Of a DNA stretch of 64,000 nucleotides, positions 33,100 through 42,053 are shown piece after piece (position 1 is the stretch's first letter; the number at the start of each line of letters is the position of its first letter). Source of the DNA: Rubrivivax sp. (GTDB taxonomy: Bacteria; Pseudomonadota; Gammaproteobacteria; Burkholderiales; Burkholderiaceae_C); NCBI GenBank assembly GCA_016788525.1, contig JAEUPD010000019.1, positions 1 through 64,000 on the forward strand, written 5' to 3'. The position numbers and the translations under genes were made by a program. The notes under the pieces were generated by a model. It had not been told where the DNA came from. It saw only the letters and a program-made list of their open reading frames with translations, and made no database searches.

Positions 33100-34386
33100 C
33101 TACGGCGCGCCCACCGCCCAGCGAGGCAGCCAGGTCGTGATCGCCGGCACGTAGGTGATCAACCCGAGCGTCACGAGCAGCGGCACGTAGTAGGGCGCCA
33201 TCTCGCGCAGCACTTCCTTCATCTTCACCTTGGCGATGTCGGCCACCAGGAACAGCGCCAGCCCCATCGGCGGCGTCACCAGGCCGATCATCAGGTTGAA
33301 CACCACCACCATGCCCAGGTGCACCGGGTCGACGCCCGCGGCCATCAGCGGCTTGGCAATGATGGGCGCGATGACGAGGATGGCGGTGGTGCTGTCGAGG
33401 AACATGCCCACCACCAGCAGCAGCACGTTGACCAGCAGCAGCAGCATGAAGGGGTTGGTGGAAATCGACAGCATCCAGCCGGTCATCTTCTGCGGCACGC
33501 CTTCCACCGAAAGCACCCAGCCAAATAGCGCCGCCACGGCCACGATGAGCAGGATGCCGGCCGAGACGCCGATCGTCTCCACTGCCGCCGCGCGCACGCC
33601 GGCCCAGCTGAGCTCGCGGTAGAAGAGCGCGCTGATGGCCAGCGCGTAGGCGACCGTCACCGCCGCGATCTCGGTGGGCGTGAAGAAGCCGGCCAACATG
33701 CCGGCGATGAGGATCAGCGGCGCGGCGATGGCCGGTGCCGCCGGCTTCAGGTCGCGCCACAGCTCGGCGGCGGTGGGCCAGCGGCCGGCCCGCGGGTAGC
33801 CGCGCCGCACGGCGAGCCAGCCGGTCATCAGCATCAGCATCGCCACGCACAGCAGGCCCGGCAGGATGCCCCCCAGCAGCAACTGGATGACCGAGACGCC
33901 GGTGACCGTGCCGTAGATGATGAGCGGAATGCTCGGCGGAAAGATCGGGCCGACGATCGCCGACGAGCAGGTCACGGCGCTGGCGAAGGCGGGCCTGAAG
34001 CCCTTGCTGCGCATCGCGTCGATCTCGATGCGGCCGATGCCGCCGATGTCGGCCAGCGCCGAGCCCGACATGCCCGCGAACACCAGGCTGCCGAAGATGT
34101 TGACCTGCGCCAAGCCGCCAGGCAGGCGGCTCACCGCGGTGTCGGCGAAGCGGTAGATGTGTCTGGAGATTCCGGCGGCGTTCATCAGGCTGCCGACGAA
34201 CAGGAACACCGGCACCGCGACGAGCGGGAACGAGTCCAGCGCATACAGCGTGCGCTGCGCGACGAGGTCCAGCGGCAGGCCGTTCAGCAGCAGGTACGCC
34301 ACGCTCGGAATGCCGATGGCCAGCACCACCGGAAAGCCGAGCAGGAAGAGGCCGAGAAACGCGGCAATGACGAGGAAGCCGGCCAT
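33100..34386 (-). CDS. dctM: TRAP transporter large permease DctM
   Basis: 428 aa, about twelve hydrophobic segments, with the DctM features GMSGSALADIGGIG and CSSAIVGPIFPPSIPLIIYG. It is the channel-forming subunit of a Na-driven TRAP transporter for small carboxylates. The start at 34386 (MAGFLVIAAFLGLFLLGFPV) begins the first helix; a longer frame upstream is a GC-rich artefact. It is last in the operon amidohydrolase-reductase-dctP-dctQ-dctM, 141 bases after dctQ. Confidence 0.96.
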   Translation of the reverse strand: MAGFLVIAAFLGLFLLGFPVVLAIGIPSVAYLLLNGLPLDLVAQRTLYALDSFPLVAVPVFLFVGSLMNAAGISRHIYRFADTAVSRLPGGLAQVNIFGSLVFAGMSGSALADIGGIGRIEIDAMRSKGFRPAFASAVTCSSAIVGPIFPPSIPLIIYGTVTGVSVIQLLLGGILPGLLCVAMLMLMTGWLAVRRGYPRAGRWPTAAELWRDLKPAAPAIAAPLILIAGMLAGFFTPTEIAAVTVAYALAISALFYRELSWAGVRAAAVETIGVSAGILLIVAVAALFGWVLSVEGVPQKMTGWMLSISTNPFMLLLLVNVLLLVVGMFLDSTTAILVIAPIIAKPLMAAGVDPVHLGMVVVFNLMIGLVTPPMGLALFLVADIAKVKMKEVLREMAPYYVPLLVTLGLITYVPAITTWLPRWAVGAP

Positions 34387-34527
34387 CCGGCTAACTCCGA
34401 AACGCCTGGCGCGCGGCGCAGGGACCGGGCGGCGGCGCCAGCGCAGCGGCCGCCGGGGACCCGGCGACGCGCGCTCGCTGGCGGCGCCACGCTTCGGGGC
34501 AGGCACCGAAGGCGCTTCGGGGGGGTG

Positions 34528-35022
34528 TCATGTCAGGACGGTGTGCTTGTCTTCGGCGTGGCCGCGCGTCCAGGTGTGCACGAGCCGCGCCGCCGTCTCC
34601 AGCGCCAGCAGCGCCATGCCCACCACCAGCGGCGCCATGAACAGCCAGAAGGGCATCTCCAGCGTGGCCGTCTGATTGCGCAGGTTGTTGGAGATGGTCA
34701 CCGCCGCGGCCACCGCCATCAGGCCGAAGAAGGCAATGCCGGCCACTTCGATGGCCATCTGCAGCCACCAGCGCGGCCGTGCCGGGATGCGCGCCTGCAC
34801 CTCCTCCATCGCGATCTGCCCGCCGCCGAAGGTGACCAGCGGTGCCGCCACGAAGACCGCGCAGATCAGGAAGTAGCGCGTCAGCTCCTCGGCACCACTC
34901 ATCGGCACGTTGAACACCGAGCGCATGACGATCTGCGCCAGCGGCGTGGCGATCAGCAGCGCCAGCAGCGCGAAGCACACCCAGCGCAACACTGCGCGCA
35001 GGGCGCGAAGGGGCGGGGTCAT
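34528..35022 (-). CDS. dctQ: TRAP transporter small permease DctQ
   Basis: 164 aa with four predicted membrane helices and the DctQ motif SGAEELTRYFLICAVFVAAP. It partners DctM in the inner membrane. It starts 13 bases after dctP, so both are surely cotranscribed. Confidence 0.94.
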   Translation of the reverse strand: MTPPLRALRAVLRWVCFALLALLIATPLAQIVMRSVFNVPMSGAEELTRYFLICAVFVAAPLVTFGGGQIAMEEVQARIPARPRWWLQMAIEVAGIAFFGLMAVAAAVTISNNLRNQTATLEMPFWLFMAPLVVGMALLALETAARLVHTWTRGHAEDKHTVLT

Positions 35023-35035
35023 CGGCCGCGCGGCG

Positions 35036-36070
35036 CTACTTCACGGCCTGGATCTGCGCGATCAGCGGCTTCCAGTCGGGAAAGTCCTTGTCCACCTGCG
35101 CCAGCACGGCCTTCTGGAAGGCCGGGATGTCCAGGCCGTCCTTCACGTCGACGAAGGTCATGCCCCGGCCCTCGAGGTCCTTGCGGTACCTGGCGAAGGT
35201 CTCGCGGTCCCAGGCCAGCGTCTTGGCGCTGACCTCGGCCATCGTGTCTTCGATGATCTTGCGGTCGCCGGCCGGGATGCCCTGCCAGATGCGCTCGTTG
35301 ACGAACACCGACAGCACGCTTTGCATGTGGCCGGTGAGCATCACGTACTTCTGCACCTCGTAGAGCTTGAGGTTGAAGATGTTGGGCAGCGGGTTCTCCT
35401 GCCCGACGACGAGGCCCGTGGCCAGCGCCGTGGCCAGCTCGCTCACTTCCACCGGCGTGGCCACCGCGCCCATGCCGGTGAGCATGGTGGACCACAGCTT
35501 CACCGGCACGCCGCGGTACTTCTTGCCGGCCATGTCCTTGGGACTGAGCACCTTCTCCTTGGAGGTGAGGTGGCGCGTGCCCTGGAACAGGTTGCCGACG
35601 ATGCGCATGCCGCCGGCGGCGACCAGCTGCTTGTTCACTTCCTGCAGTGCGGCGCTGGTGCGCGGGTCGGTGGCGCGCAGCGCATGGTCGGCGTCGCGGT
35701 AGGCGAACGGCGTGTTGAACACCGCCGTGGTGGGCAGGATCTTGCCCAGCGAGGCGAAGTCGTGGTGGCCCATCGCGATGGCGCCGCTCTTGATGCCGTC
35801 GACCATCTCGCCCACGCCACCGAGCTGCGAGTTGGCGAACACCTGGATCTCCACGCGGCCGGCGGTGCGTTCCTTCACCAGCTTGGCCACCTCGTCGGCA
35901 TAGAGCGTCTGCGGTGCGTTGGCCACACCCACATGCGCGTAGCGCAGCTTGACCTGCGCCTGGGCAGCGCCGCCCGCCATGCCAAGCGCCAGGGCGGCGG
36001 CGGCGGCGACAAGGCCGAACGAGCGGCGGGTCGGGCGGGCGGCCCTGGCGGAAGTGATCGGGGTCGTCAT
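35036..36070 (-). CDS. dctP: TRAP transporter periplasmic binding protein DctP
   Basis: 344 aa. A signal peptide (RRSFGLVAAAAALALGMAGG, cleaved near AQAQV) precedes the DctP fold: LRYAHVGVANAPQTLYADEVAKLV at the mature start, FANSQLGG, and the ligand-binding arginine region RIVGNLFQGTRHLTS. It delivers an organic acid to DctQM. AGGAGA just upstream supports the ATG at 36070. The companion lactonase-like and reductase genes suggest a hydroxy- or sugar-acid ligand. Confidence 0.95.
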   Translation of the reverse strand: MTTPITSARAARPTRRSFGLVAAAAALALGMAGGAAQAQVKLRYAHVGVANAPQTLYADEVAKLVKERTAGRVEIQVFANSQLGGVGEMVDGIKSGAIAMGHHDFASLGKILPTTAVFNTPFAYRDADHALRATDPRTSAALQEVNKQLVAAGGMRIVGNLFQGTRHLTSKEKVLSPKDMAGKKYRGVPVKLWSTMLTGMGAVATPVEVSELATALATGLVVGQENPLPNIFNLKLYEVQKYVMLTGHMQSVLSVFVNERIWQGIPAGDRKIIEDTMAEVSAKTLAWDRETFARYRKDLEGRGMTFVDVKDGLDIPAFQKAVLAQVDKDFPDWKPLIAQIQAVK

Positions 36071-36147
36071 GCGTGTCTCCTCTGGGTGATGCGGGTGTTG
36101 CTCGAAGGCGCGGCGTGCGCCGACATCGGGGTCTTGGCCTCTTGGCC

Positions 36148-37029
36148 TCAGATGCTGCGTTCTTCGTAGAGGGTGAACACCGCGGAGGTGTCCAGTTCGG
36201 AGCGGCCGGCCTCGACGAGCCGGCGGTACAGCGCCAGCGCCTGCTGCAGCATCGGTGCGGGCGTGCCCAGCTCGGCGGCGTACGCGTGGACCATCTCCAG
36301 GTCCTTGCGCAGCTGGCGGGCGTAGCCCTGCGGCGCGAAGTCGCGCGCCACCATGCGCGGGACCAGGCGCTGCAGCAGCGAGCCGTCGGCGTGGCCGCCG
36401 GCCAGGCATTCGGGCAGGCGGGCGGCATCGACGCCGGCGGCCTCGGCCATCGACGCCGCCTCGGCCATCACCACGTGCACGCAGCCGACGATGAGCTGGT
36501 TGATCATCTTCGCCACCAGCCCCGCGCCCACCGGGCCCATGTGCGTGAAACGCGCCGCCACGTCGGCCATGAATGGCAACAGGCGCTCGATGTCGGCGGC
36601 GTCGCCGCCGGCCATCACGGTAAGCGTGCCGGCGCCGCTGGCCGGCGGACCGCCCGAGACCGGCGCATCCACCCACGCGCAGCCCGTCTGTTCACGCAGC
36701 CGGCTCGCGTAGGCGCGGCCCTGCTCGACGGCGACGGTGGAGAAGTCGACCAGCCGTTGCGGCGGGCGCATCGCACGGGCCGCACCGCCCTCGCCGAACA
36801 TGGCTTGCTCCACGGCGTGGGGCGTGGGCAGGTTCAGCACCACCAGGTCGGCGCCGCCCACGGCATCGGCAGCACTGGTCGCCACCCGCGCGCCGGCGCC
36901 GCGGGCGAGTTCGAGCTGCGCCGGCGCGATGTCGAACACCGCGATCGGGTAGCCAAGGCCCCGCAGGCGCCTGACCATCGGCCAGCCCATGAGGCCGATG
37001 CCGATGTAGGCGATGGCCGGCCGGTCCAT
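36148..37029 (-). CDS. 3-Hydroxyisobutyrate/tartronate-semialdehyde-type reductase
   Basis: 293 aa beta-hydroxyacid dehydrogenase. The NAD(P) motif GIGLMGWPMVRRL opens the protein, the substrate-binding block DAPVSGGPPASGAGTLTVMAGG follows, and the catalytic Lys lies in GLVAKMINQ. Members reduce tartronate semialdehyde to glycerate (GarR/GlxR) or oxidise 3-hydroxyisobutyrate. Between a lactonase-like gene (four bases away) and a TRAP transporter, a role in hydroxy-acid catabolism is likely. The start at 37029 avoids overlap with the upstream stop; MAHRADP from 37050 is an alternative. Confidence 0.9.
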   Translation of the reverse strand: MDRPAIAYIGIGLMGWPMVRRLRGLGYPIAVFDIAPAQLELARGAGARVATSAADAVGGADLVVLNLPTPHAVEQAMFGEGGAARAMRPPQRLVDFSTVAVEQGRAYASRLREQTGCAWVDAPVSGGPPASGAGTLTVMAGGDAADIERLLPFMADVAARFTHMGPVGAGLVAKMINQLIVGCVHVVMAEAASMAEAAGVDAARLPECLAGGHADGSLLQRLVPRMVARDFAPQGYARQLRKDLEMVHAYAAELGTPAPMLQQALALYRRLVEAGRSELDTSAVFTLYEERSI

Positions 37030-37033
37030 CGGA

Positions 37034-37948
37034 TCAGCTCGGTGCGCCATGTTCGTCGATGCGATAGACGCGCAGCGCATTGCCTCGGAACATCGCAAGG
37101 CGCTCGGCGTCGCTGAAGCCGCGCGTGACTTCGTCGAAGCCGGCGAGGATCTCGGCGAACGTGCCACACAGGCCATCGACCGGGAAGTTGCTCGCGAACA
37201 TGCAGCGCCCGGGCCCGAAGAGCTCGATGGTGGTGAGCACGACCCCGCGGTTGGCCGCCGCCGTCCATGGACGGCCCGGCACGCCGATGCCCGAGATCTT
37301 CACGCTCACGTTCGGGCACGCCGCCAGCGTGGCCATGGCGCGCCGCCATGCCGCGAGTCCCTCAGTGCTGCGGTCGGCCGGCAGCCCGGTGTGGTTCAGC
37401 ACGATCGGCGTGGCCTCGAAATCGGCGGCAAGGCGCGCCGCCTCGTGCAAGTGCCACCAGGGTGTCTGCAGCTCGAAGTGCAGGCCCAGTGGCGCCAGCC
37501 GCGCAAAGCCGGCGCGCCACGCGGCGCTGGTGGTGCCGCCCGGCTCGGGGTGGCCGGGTTCGCGGTGCGCCTGCGGCTTGTGACGCACGCCGCGCACGAA
37601 GGGGCGCGCCGCGTGGCGCTCGAGCAGCGCGGGCGCCTCGGGCCGGTCGAGCCACGCGCAGGCGATGGCCACGCTGGGCAGCCCGTGCTCGCGGCGCAGC
37701 GTGTCGACGTAGGCCATCTCGCCATCGAAGTCGGCCGGGTTCCACTCGGTCTCGATGTAGACGCTGTGCGACACCTCGAACGGCTTCGCGTCGGCGCGGT
37801 AGTCCGGCGGCAGGTAGGGTCGGCGCAAGGAGCGGTAGTCGCCGTAGCGGAATGGAATCGGCGGCTCGTCGCACAGCCACGGGTGGTAGTTGCGCGTCGG
37901 GTCCCAGAAGTGCTGGTGCGCGTCGACGATGGCGAAGCCCAGGGCCAT
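37034..37948 (-). CDS. Amidohydrolase_2-family lactonase-like hydrolase
   Basis: 304 aa TIM-barrel metal hydrolase of the L-fuconolactonase/2-pyrone-4,6-dicarboxylate lactonase group. VDAHQHFWDPTRNYHPWL gives the first metal-site histidines, with NHTGLPADRS and the Asp in FASNFPVD completing the active site. These enzymes open sugar or aromatic-derived lactones without a tightly bound metal pair in many cases. It heads the TRAP operon, so it probably hydrolyses a lactone form of the imported compound. The ATG at 37948 directly precedes the conserved start; the longer frame crosses the promoter. Confidence 0.88.
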   Translation of the reverse strand: MALGFAIVDAHQHFWDPTRNYHPWLCDEPPIPFRYGDYRSLRRPYLPPDYRADAKPFEVSHSVYIETEWNPADFDGEMAYVDTLRREHGLPSVAIACAWLDRPEAPALLERHAARPFVRGVRHKPQAHREPGHPEPGGTTSAAWRAGFARLAPLGLHFELQTPWWHLHEAARLAADFEATPIVLNHTGLPADRSTEGLAAWRRAMATLAACPNVSVKISGIGVPGRPWTAAANRGVVLTTIELFGPGRCMFASNFPVDGLCGTFAEILAGFDEVTRGFSDAERLAMFRGNALRVYRIDEHGAPS

Positions 37949-38336
37949 GCGGCACGGTACCGGGCCGACCCATGCATTGCCAATGCGCTTTGCTGAACCC
38001 TCCATGCCGAACCAGGCATGCTGCTGCGCAGCACTCCCTCCCGCTGGAACAGGGAGGCCGGGCACCCTGCGGGGATCTTCGGGCACCTGCTGGCCGGCGC
38101 CTGCAGCGACAAGAACATCGCTTCCATCGGCCTGGAGCAATGCCGGGCTCGCTGGGCAAGGCGGCATCGGCGCCTTCCCCGTCCACCTGCCGAAGGAGCC
38201 GCACGCCCTCGCGGCACCCCGATCGCCCGGCGCCGTGCCTGCGCGACGCCGGCATTTGAGGCGATGATCGGGTCTTGGCCCGCGCCCGGCGCCAGCCTCG
38301 TCCACCCTCGCCCTTCGCCGACCCGGCCCGCCGACC
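37949..38336. other. Intergenic region between the TRAP operon and the kinase gene
   Basis: 388 bases between divergent genes. Close to the TRAP operon are the element at 37971-37986, CATGCC/GGCATG arms at 38003-38020 and the palindrome TGCTGCGCAGCA at 38022-38033. The rest shows no convincing gene or site. Confidence 0.55.
37971..37986. promoter_or_regulatory. Operator-like inverted repeat before the TRAP operon
   Basis: GCATT-GCC-AATGC at 37974-37986, 26 bases ahead of the amidohydrolase start. With its flanks (CATGCATTxCCAATGCG) it matches the site at 23301-23317 before tctC except at one base. Both sit in the same orientation relative to a minus-strand operon. Confidence 0.65.
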
Positions 38337-40289
38337 GTGAGCACGTCCCCCCCAGCCCCCGCCCCCGCGCCTACCGTGATCGCTCCGCCCGGCGGCGATG
38401 CCACCTTCATGAACCACACCCTGCCCATCGGCACCGTGGTCGGTGGGCTGCAGATCACCGGGCTCATTGGTGAAGGTGGCTTCGGCATCGTCTACCTCGC
38501 CTTCGACACCACGCTGCAGCGGCAGGTGGCGCTCAAGGAGTACATGCCAAGTTCGCTGGCCTCGCGCAACCCGGGTTCGGCCGACATCTCGGTGAAGTCG
38601 CCGCGGTTCCTCGACACCTTCAATGCGGGCCTGCGCAGCTTCGTCAACGAGGCGCGGCTGCTGGCGCATTTCGACCACCCGTCGCTGGTCAAGGTGCACC
38701 AGTTCTGGCAGGCCAACCGCACCGCCTACATGGTGATGCCGTACTACCAGGGGCCGACGCTGAAGTCCCACGTGGCCACGCTGGCCGCCGCCGGCCGCCG
38801 GCCCGACGAGGGCATGCTGCGGCAATGGCTGCAGCCGCTGATGGACGCCCTGGCGACGATGCACGCCGAGAACTGCTTCCACCGCGACATCGCGCCAGAC
38901 AACATCCTGCTCACGAACAACGGCCCGCTGCTGCTGGACTTCGGCGCGGCACGCCGGGTCATCAGCGACATGACGCAGGCGCTGACCGTGATCCTCAAGC
39001 CCGGCTACGCCCCCATCGAGCAGTACGGCGACGTGGCGACCATGACGCAGGGCGCCTGGACCGACCTGTACGCGCTGGCCAGCGTCATCTACTACTGCAT
39101 CACGGGGCATTCGCCGATCACCTCCGTGGAACGCGTGATGGGCGACCCGCTGCCGCGGCTCGCGCGCGTGGCCGCGGGCCAGTACAGCAACACGTTCCTG
39201 GCGGCCGTCGACGCGGCGCTGGCCGTGCGGCCTGGCGACCGGCCGCAAAGCGTGGCGGAGTTTCAGGACCTGCTCGACGGTCGGGCCCAGCCGCGGCCGC
39301 TTTCCAGCGCCGCCCCGCCGGCCCCGCCGCCCGTCGGCGAGCCCCCGGCGGTGCCCGCGGCCTACGCGCTGGACCAGACGTTGCTGCGCACCTCGCCCAC
39401 CCGGGGCGCCCCCGGGGGCCCCGGCTATGCGCCGACGATGCCGATGACCGCGCCAGCGGGCGCCCCGGGTGCCTATGCACCCACGGTGCCGGCGGAGCCG
39501 GCGGGGCCCGCTCACGTCGCGTCACCCGCACCCACCCCGCCGGTCGCACCGGTGCCGGCACAGCCGAGGCCCGCGCCTCGGGCCGCGTCCGAGCCGGTGG
39601 CGGCAGAACCGGCATCGCCAGCCCAGGCAGGCCGCCGCGGCTTGATGTTCGCCGGCATCGCGGCGGTGGCGGTGCTCGCCGCCGGTGGCGGGTACATGGC
39701 CCGGCGCGGCGAGGTCAGCGGGCCCGGCACAGGTTCCGCCGGCGCACCTCGCCCGCCCGAGGCGCCGCAGGCCCCGGCGCGTACGGCAGCACCCACGGCT
39801 ATGCCCGGGGGGACTACGGTGCAACCGCAGCCCCCTGGCGGCGCCGCATCTCCACCGCCGCCACGGGCCGTGCCCACCCCCCCGCGAACGACCACGCCGA
39901 CCCCGGCCGCAACGGCTCCGGCAGCGCCTGCGCCGCGCAGCGAAGCGCGCCCGGCGCCCAGGCCAGCAGCCCGCCCGGCGCCGCCGCCGCCCCGACCTGC
40001 GCCGGCTCCTGCCGAGACGCGGCCGGCGGCGCCCACGGGCCCGGGCACGGCGGCCTATCCGGTGCCCGGTGGCTCGCCTGCGGCGCCTGCCCCGAGCCCG
40101 GCCCCGGCGCCCAGCACGGCCCCCACCGCGCCGCCGCCGGCGCAACCAGCGAACCGGCCGGCCGAGGCGCCACCGCGCGCGCCAGCCGCCACCGCGGCAA
40201 ACCCGCGCTGCGCGGAACTTCTGAAGAAGGGCAACCAGGGCACGCTCACGCTCGACGAAGCCGCCTTCCTGCGCAAGGAGTGCCGCTGA
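38337..40289 (+). CDS. Membrane-anchored Ser/Thr protein kinase with Pro/Ala-rich tail
   Basis: 650 aa from a GTG at 38337 (alternative ATG at 38409). Kinase domain about 38-300: glycine loop GEGGFGIVY, Lys67 (VALKEY), HRD at 182-184 with APDN, and DFG at 201-203. A long Pro/Ala-rich stretch follows, one membrane helix (about 435-455, LMFAGIAAVAVLAAGGGYMA), a second Pro/Ala-rich periplasmic stretch, and a short conserved end with two Cys (NPRCAELLKK, RKECR). It resembles bacterial Hanks-type kinases such as PpkA, which phosphorylate Ser/Thr in regulatory proteins, but no phosphatase or type VI secretion gene is nearby. The HRDIAPDN form (Ile-Ala instead of Leu-Lys) lacks the usual catalytic-loop Lys, which deserves note. 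Confidence 0.9.
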   Translation: MSTSPPAPAPAPTVIAPPGGDATFMNHTLPIGTVVGGLQITGLIGEGGFGIVYLAFDTTLQRQVALKEYMPSSLASRNPGSADISVKSPRFLDTFNAGLRSFVNEARLLAHFDHPSLVKVHQFWQANRTAYMVMPYYQGPTLKSHVATLAAAGRRPDEGMLRQWLQPLMDALATMHAENCFHRDIAPDNILLTNNGPLLLDFGAARRVISDMTQALTVILKPGYAPIEQYGDVATMTQGAWTDLYALASVIYYCITGHSPITSVERVMGDPLPRLARVAAGQYSNTFLAAVDAALAVRPGDRPQSVAEFQDLLDGRAQPRPLSSAAPPAPPPVGEPPAVPAAYALDQTLLRTSPTRGAPGGPGYAPTMPMTAPAGAPGAYAPTVPAEPAGPAHVASPAPTPPVAPVPAQPRPAPRAASEPVAAEPASPAQAGRRGLMFAGIAAVAVLAAGGGYMARRGEVSGPGTGSAGAPRPPEAPQAPARTAAPTAMPGGTTVQPQPPGGAASPPPPRAVPTPPRTTTPTPAATAPAAPAPRSEARPAPRPAARPAPPPPRPAPAPAETRPAAPTGPGTAAYPVPGGSPAAPAPSPAPAPSTAPTAPPPAQPANRPAEAPPRAPAATAANPRCAELLKKGNQGTLTLDEAAFLRKECR

Positions 40290-40324
40290 GGCGGCACCAC
40301 GGACGAATGGGTGGTGCTCCGTGG
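40281..40324. terminator. Hairpin cluster between convergent genes
   Basis: TGCCGC/GCGGCA (40281-40296) spans the kinase stop codon, and GCACCAC/GTGGTGC (40294-40317), with an alternative CCACGGA/TCCGTGG pairing to 40324, lies just after. The convergent gene ends at 40381. This looks like a bidirectional terminator, though no T-run is present. Confidence 0.5.
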
Positions 40325-40380
40325 CCACCCCGCCCGCCGGCGGCCGTTGCGGCCGGTGCGGGTGGCCAGCCGCCGCCTGG

Positions 40381-40971
40381 CTACTCGAGCCAGACCTTGG
40401 CGCGTGACTCCGGCACGCCGAACAGCAGGTCGACCCTGCCGTCATCGGTGAAGAACACCTGGAACTCGCCGCTGCGGAACTGATAGTTCCACAACGGCTT
40501 GCTCAGGTCGGGCGTGTAGCTCGCGGTGGGGTAGCCCAGCGCCATGACGACCTGCTCGCGCGTCATGCCGCGCATCACCTTGCGCTTGAGGACGGCGTCG
40601 CGCACCTTGGGCGCCATCGCCCGCAAACGCGCGGCCGGGTCGTCCTTGAGCACGTAGCGCGCGGCGAAGGTGTCCATGTCGATGGTGCGGCTGTAGTCGT
40701 TGCCGATGCCCAGCTTCTTGCCTTCGATCTCCACCAACAACCGCCAGCGTCCGAACCCGGTGAACTTCACCGGCGTGCCGGCCGGCACGGTCTTCTTGTA
40801 GCCGTCGTCGTAGTTCTGGTCGCTGATCCAGCTGCCGTCGCTGAGCATCGAGCAGCAAAGGTAGCCGTCGTAGGGTGCGGCCTTCTGGGCAAATGCCGCA
40901 GAGGCGGCTGCAAGGAACAAGGCGGTCGCGGCGGCGACGATCGGCAGTGGGAAGGGTCGGCGGGGGTGCAT
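40381..40971 (-). CDS. Exported protein of unknown function
   Basis: 196 aa with a clear signal peptide (PIVAAATALFLAAASAAFAQ, cleaved near residue 29). The mature part has two Cys (YLCCSMLSDGSW) and a C-terminal segment, MRGMTREQVVMALGYPTASY, resembling the SmpA/BamE-like fold seen in small envelope proteins. It is probably periplasmic or outer-membrane associated; the role is unknown. It is convergent with the kinase gene and follows a small ORF and EamA gene on the same strand. Confidence 0.8.
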   Translation of the reverse strand: MHPRRPFPLPIVAAATALFLAAASAAFAQKAAPYDGYLCCSMLSDGSWISDQNYDDGYKKTVPAGTPVKFTGFGRWRLLVEIEGKKLGIGNDYSRTIDMDTFAARYVLKDDPAARLRAMAPKVRDAVLKRKVMRGMTREQVVMALGYPTASYTPDLSKPLWNYQFRSGEFQVFFTDDGRVDLLFGVPESRAKVWLE

Positions 40972-41003
40972 GGCGGTTGCGGCGTGCGGCGTGCCGGCCC
41001 AGT

Positions 41004-41126
41004 CTACTGCCCGGTTCCCCGCCGCAGGCGAGCCACCAGCGGTGCATCTCGTTGCAAGGGGGGAGCGGAAGCGGCGCAGGCCACGGCAGCCGCGGCAACA
41101 GCGGCCAGCGCCAGCGCGAAGTTCAT
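41004..41126 (-). CDS. Possible 40-aa small membrane or lipoprotein
   Basis: A 40-codon ORF (MNFALALAAVAAAAVACAAS and following PPLQRD) whose ATG overlaps the EamA stop as ATGA. It has a hydrophobic start and a cysteine at residue 17 in a weak lipobox (AVAC). The overlap and signal-like start favour a real gene; no homologue is known to me. Confidence 0.4.
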   Translation of the reverse strand: MNFALALAAVAAAAVACAASAPPLQRDAPLVARLRRGTGQ

Positions 41127-41989
41127 CCCAGCCTCAGCGCCACCACCCCGGCGACGATGACGCAGGCCCCCAGCGCACGCTGTGCGCCGAAGCGTTCCTT
41201 CAGCAGCCACGTCGACAGCCCTACTGCGAACAGCACCGAAGTCTCGCGCAGCGCCGCCACGCTGGCCACCGGCGCCTTCGTCATCGCCCACAGCGCGATC
41301 GAGTAGCTGCCGATCGACGCGGCGCCGCCCAGTGCCGCCAGCAGCCAGCGCCTGCGCGCGTAAGCGACCACAGCACGGCGGCCCTCGACGCTGCGGCGCC
41401 ACCACACGCCCGCGGGATAGGCGAAGCCGTCCAGCACGAACAGCCACAGCACATAGGCCCACACGCTGCCGCCGGCGCGCGTCTCGGCGCGCACGCCCAG
41501 GCCGTCGGTGAAGGTGTAGCACGCGATGCAGCAGGCATTGCCGAGTGCGAACGCCAGCGCCCTGCGGTGGTGCAACGCCTCGCCCGGGTGCGCCAGCCCC
41601 ACCAGGGCCACGCCCAGCGTGATGCCGAGGATGCCGGTCCACGCCGCCGCGCCGGGCACCTCGCCCAGCACCGCCCCGCTGCCCAGTGCCACCAGCAGCG
41701 GCGCGGTGCCGCGCATGATGGGGTAGGTCATGCCCATCTCGCCGTGCTGGTAGGCGCCGGCCAGCGCGATGTAGTAGCCGATGTGGATGACCAGCGAGGC
41801 GGCCATGAACGGCGCGGCTGCGGCGGTCGGCAGCCCCGCCCACATCGCGAACGGCAGCGCCACCACCGCGCCCATCAGGTGCACCAGCGCCGTGTCCAGC
41901 GGCTTGTCGCCGCTGCTCTTGACCAGCGCGTTCCAGGCCGCGTGCAGCACCGCGCCGGCCAGCACGGCCAGCACGATGGTCCAGGTCAC
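41123..41989 (-). CDS. EamA/DMT-family transporter
   Basis: 288 aa, ten hydrophobic segments in two EamA repeats, as in drug/metabolite transporters. It opens MTWTIVLAVLAGAVLHAAWNALVK, a form common in the family, with the second half starting near GGAASIGSYSIALWAM and ending in LLKERFGAQRALGACVIVAGV. It probably exports a small metabolite. The start is a GTG at 41989, 64 bases after the Na/Pi gene stop. Confidence 0.9.
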   Translation of the reverse strand: MTWTIVLAVLAGAVLHAAWNALVKSSGDKPLDTALVHLMGAVVALPFAMWAGLPTAAAAPFMAASLVIHIGYYIALAGAYQHGEMGMTYPIMRGTAPLLVALGSGAVLGEVPGAAAWTGILGITLGVALVGLAHPGEALHHRRALAFALGNACCIACYTFTDGLGVRAETRAGGSVWAYVLWLFVLDGFAYPAGVWWRRSVEGRRAVVAYARRRWLLAALGGAASIGSYSIALWAMTKAPVASVAALRETSVLFAVGLSTWLLKERFGAQRALGACVIVAGVVALRLG

Positions 41990-42053
41990 CGCCGCGGCTC
42001 CGCGCCTGGGCCTGCCCGGCTCATGTCTTCAACTCGTCCAGGTCGCCCAGTTG

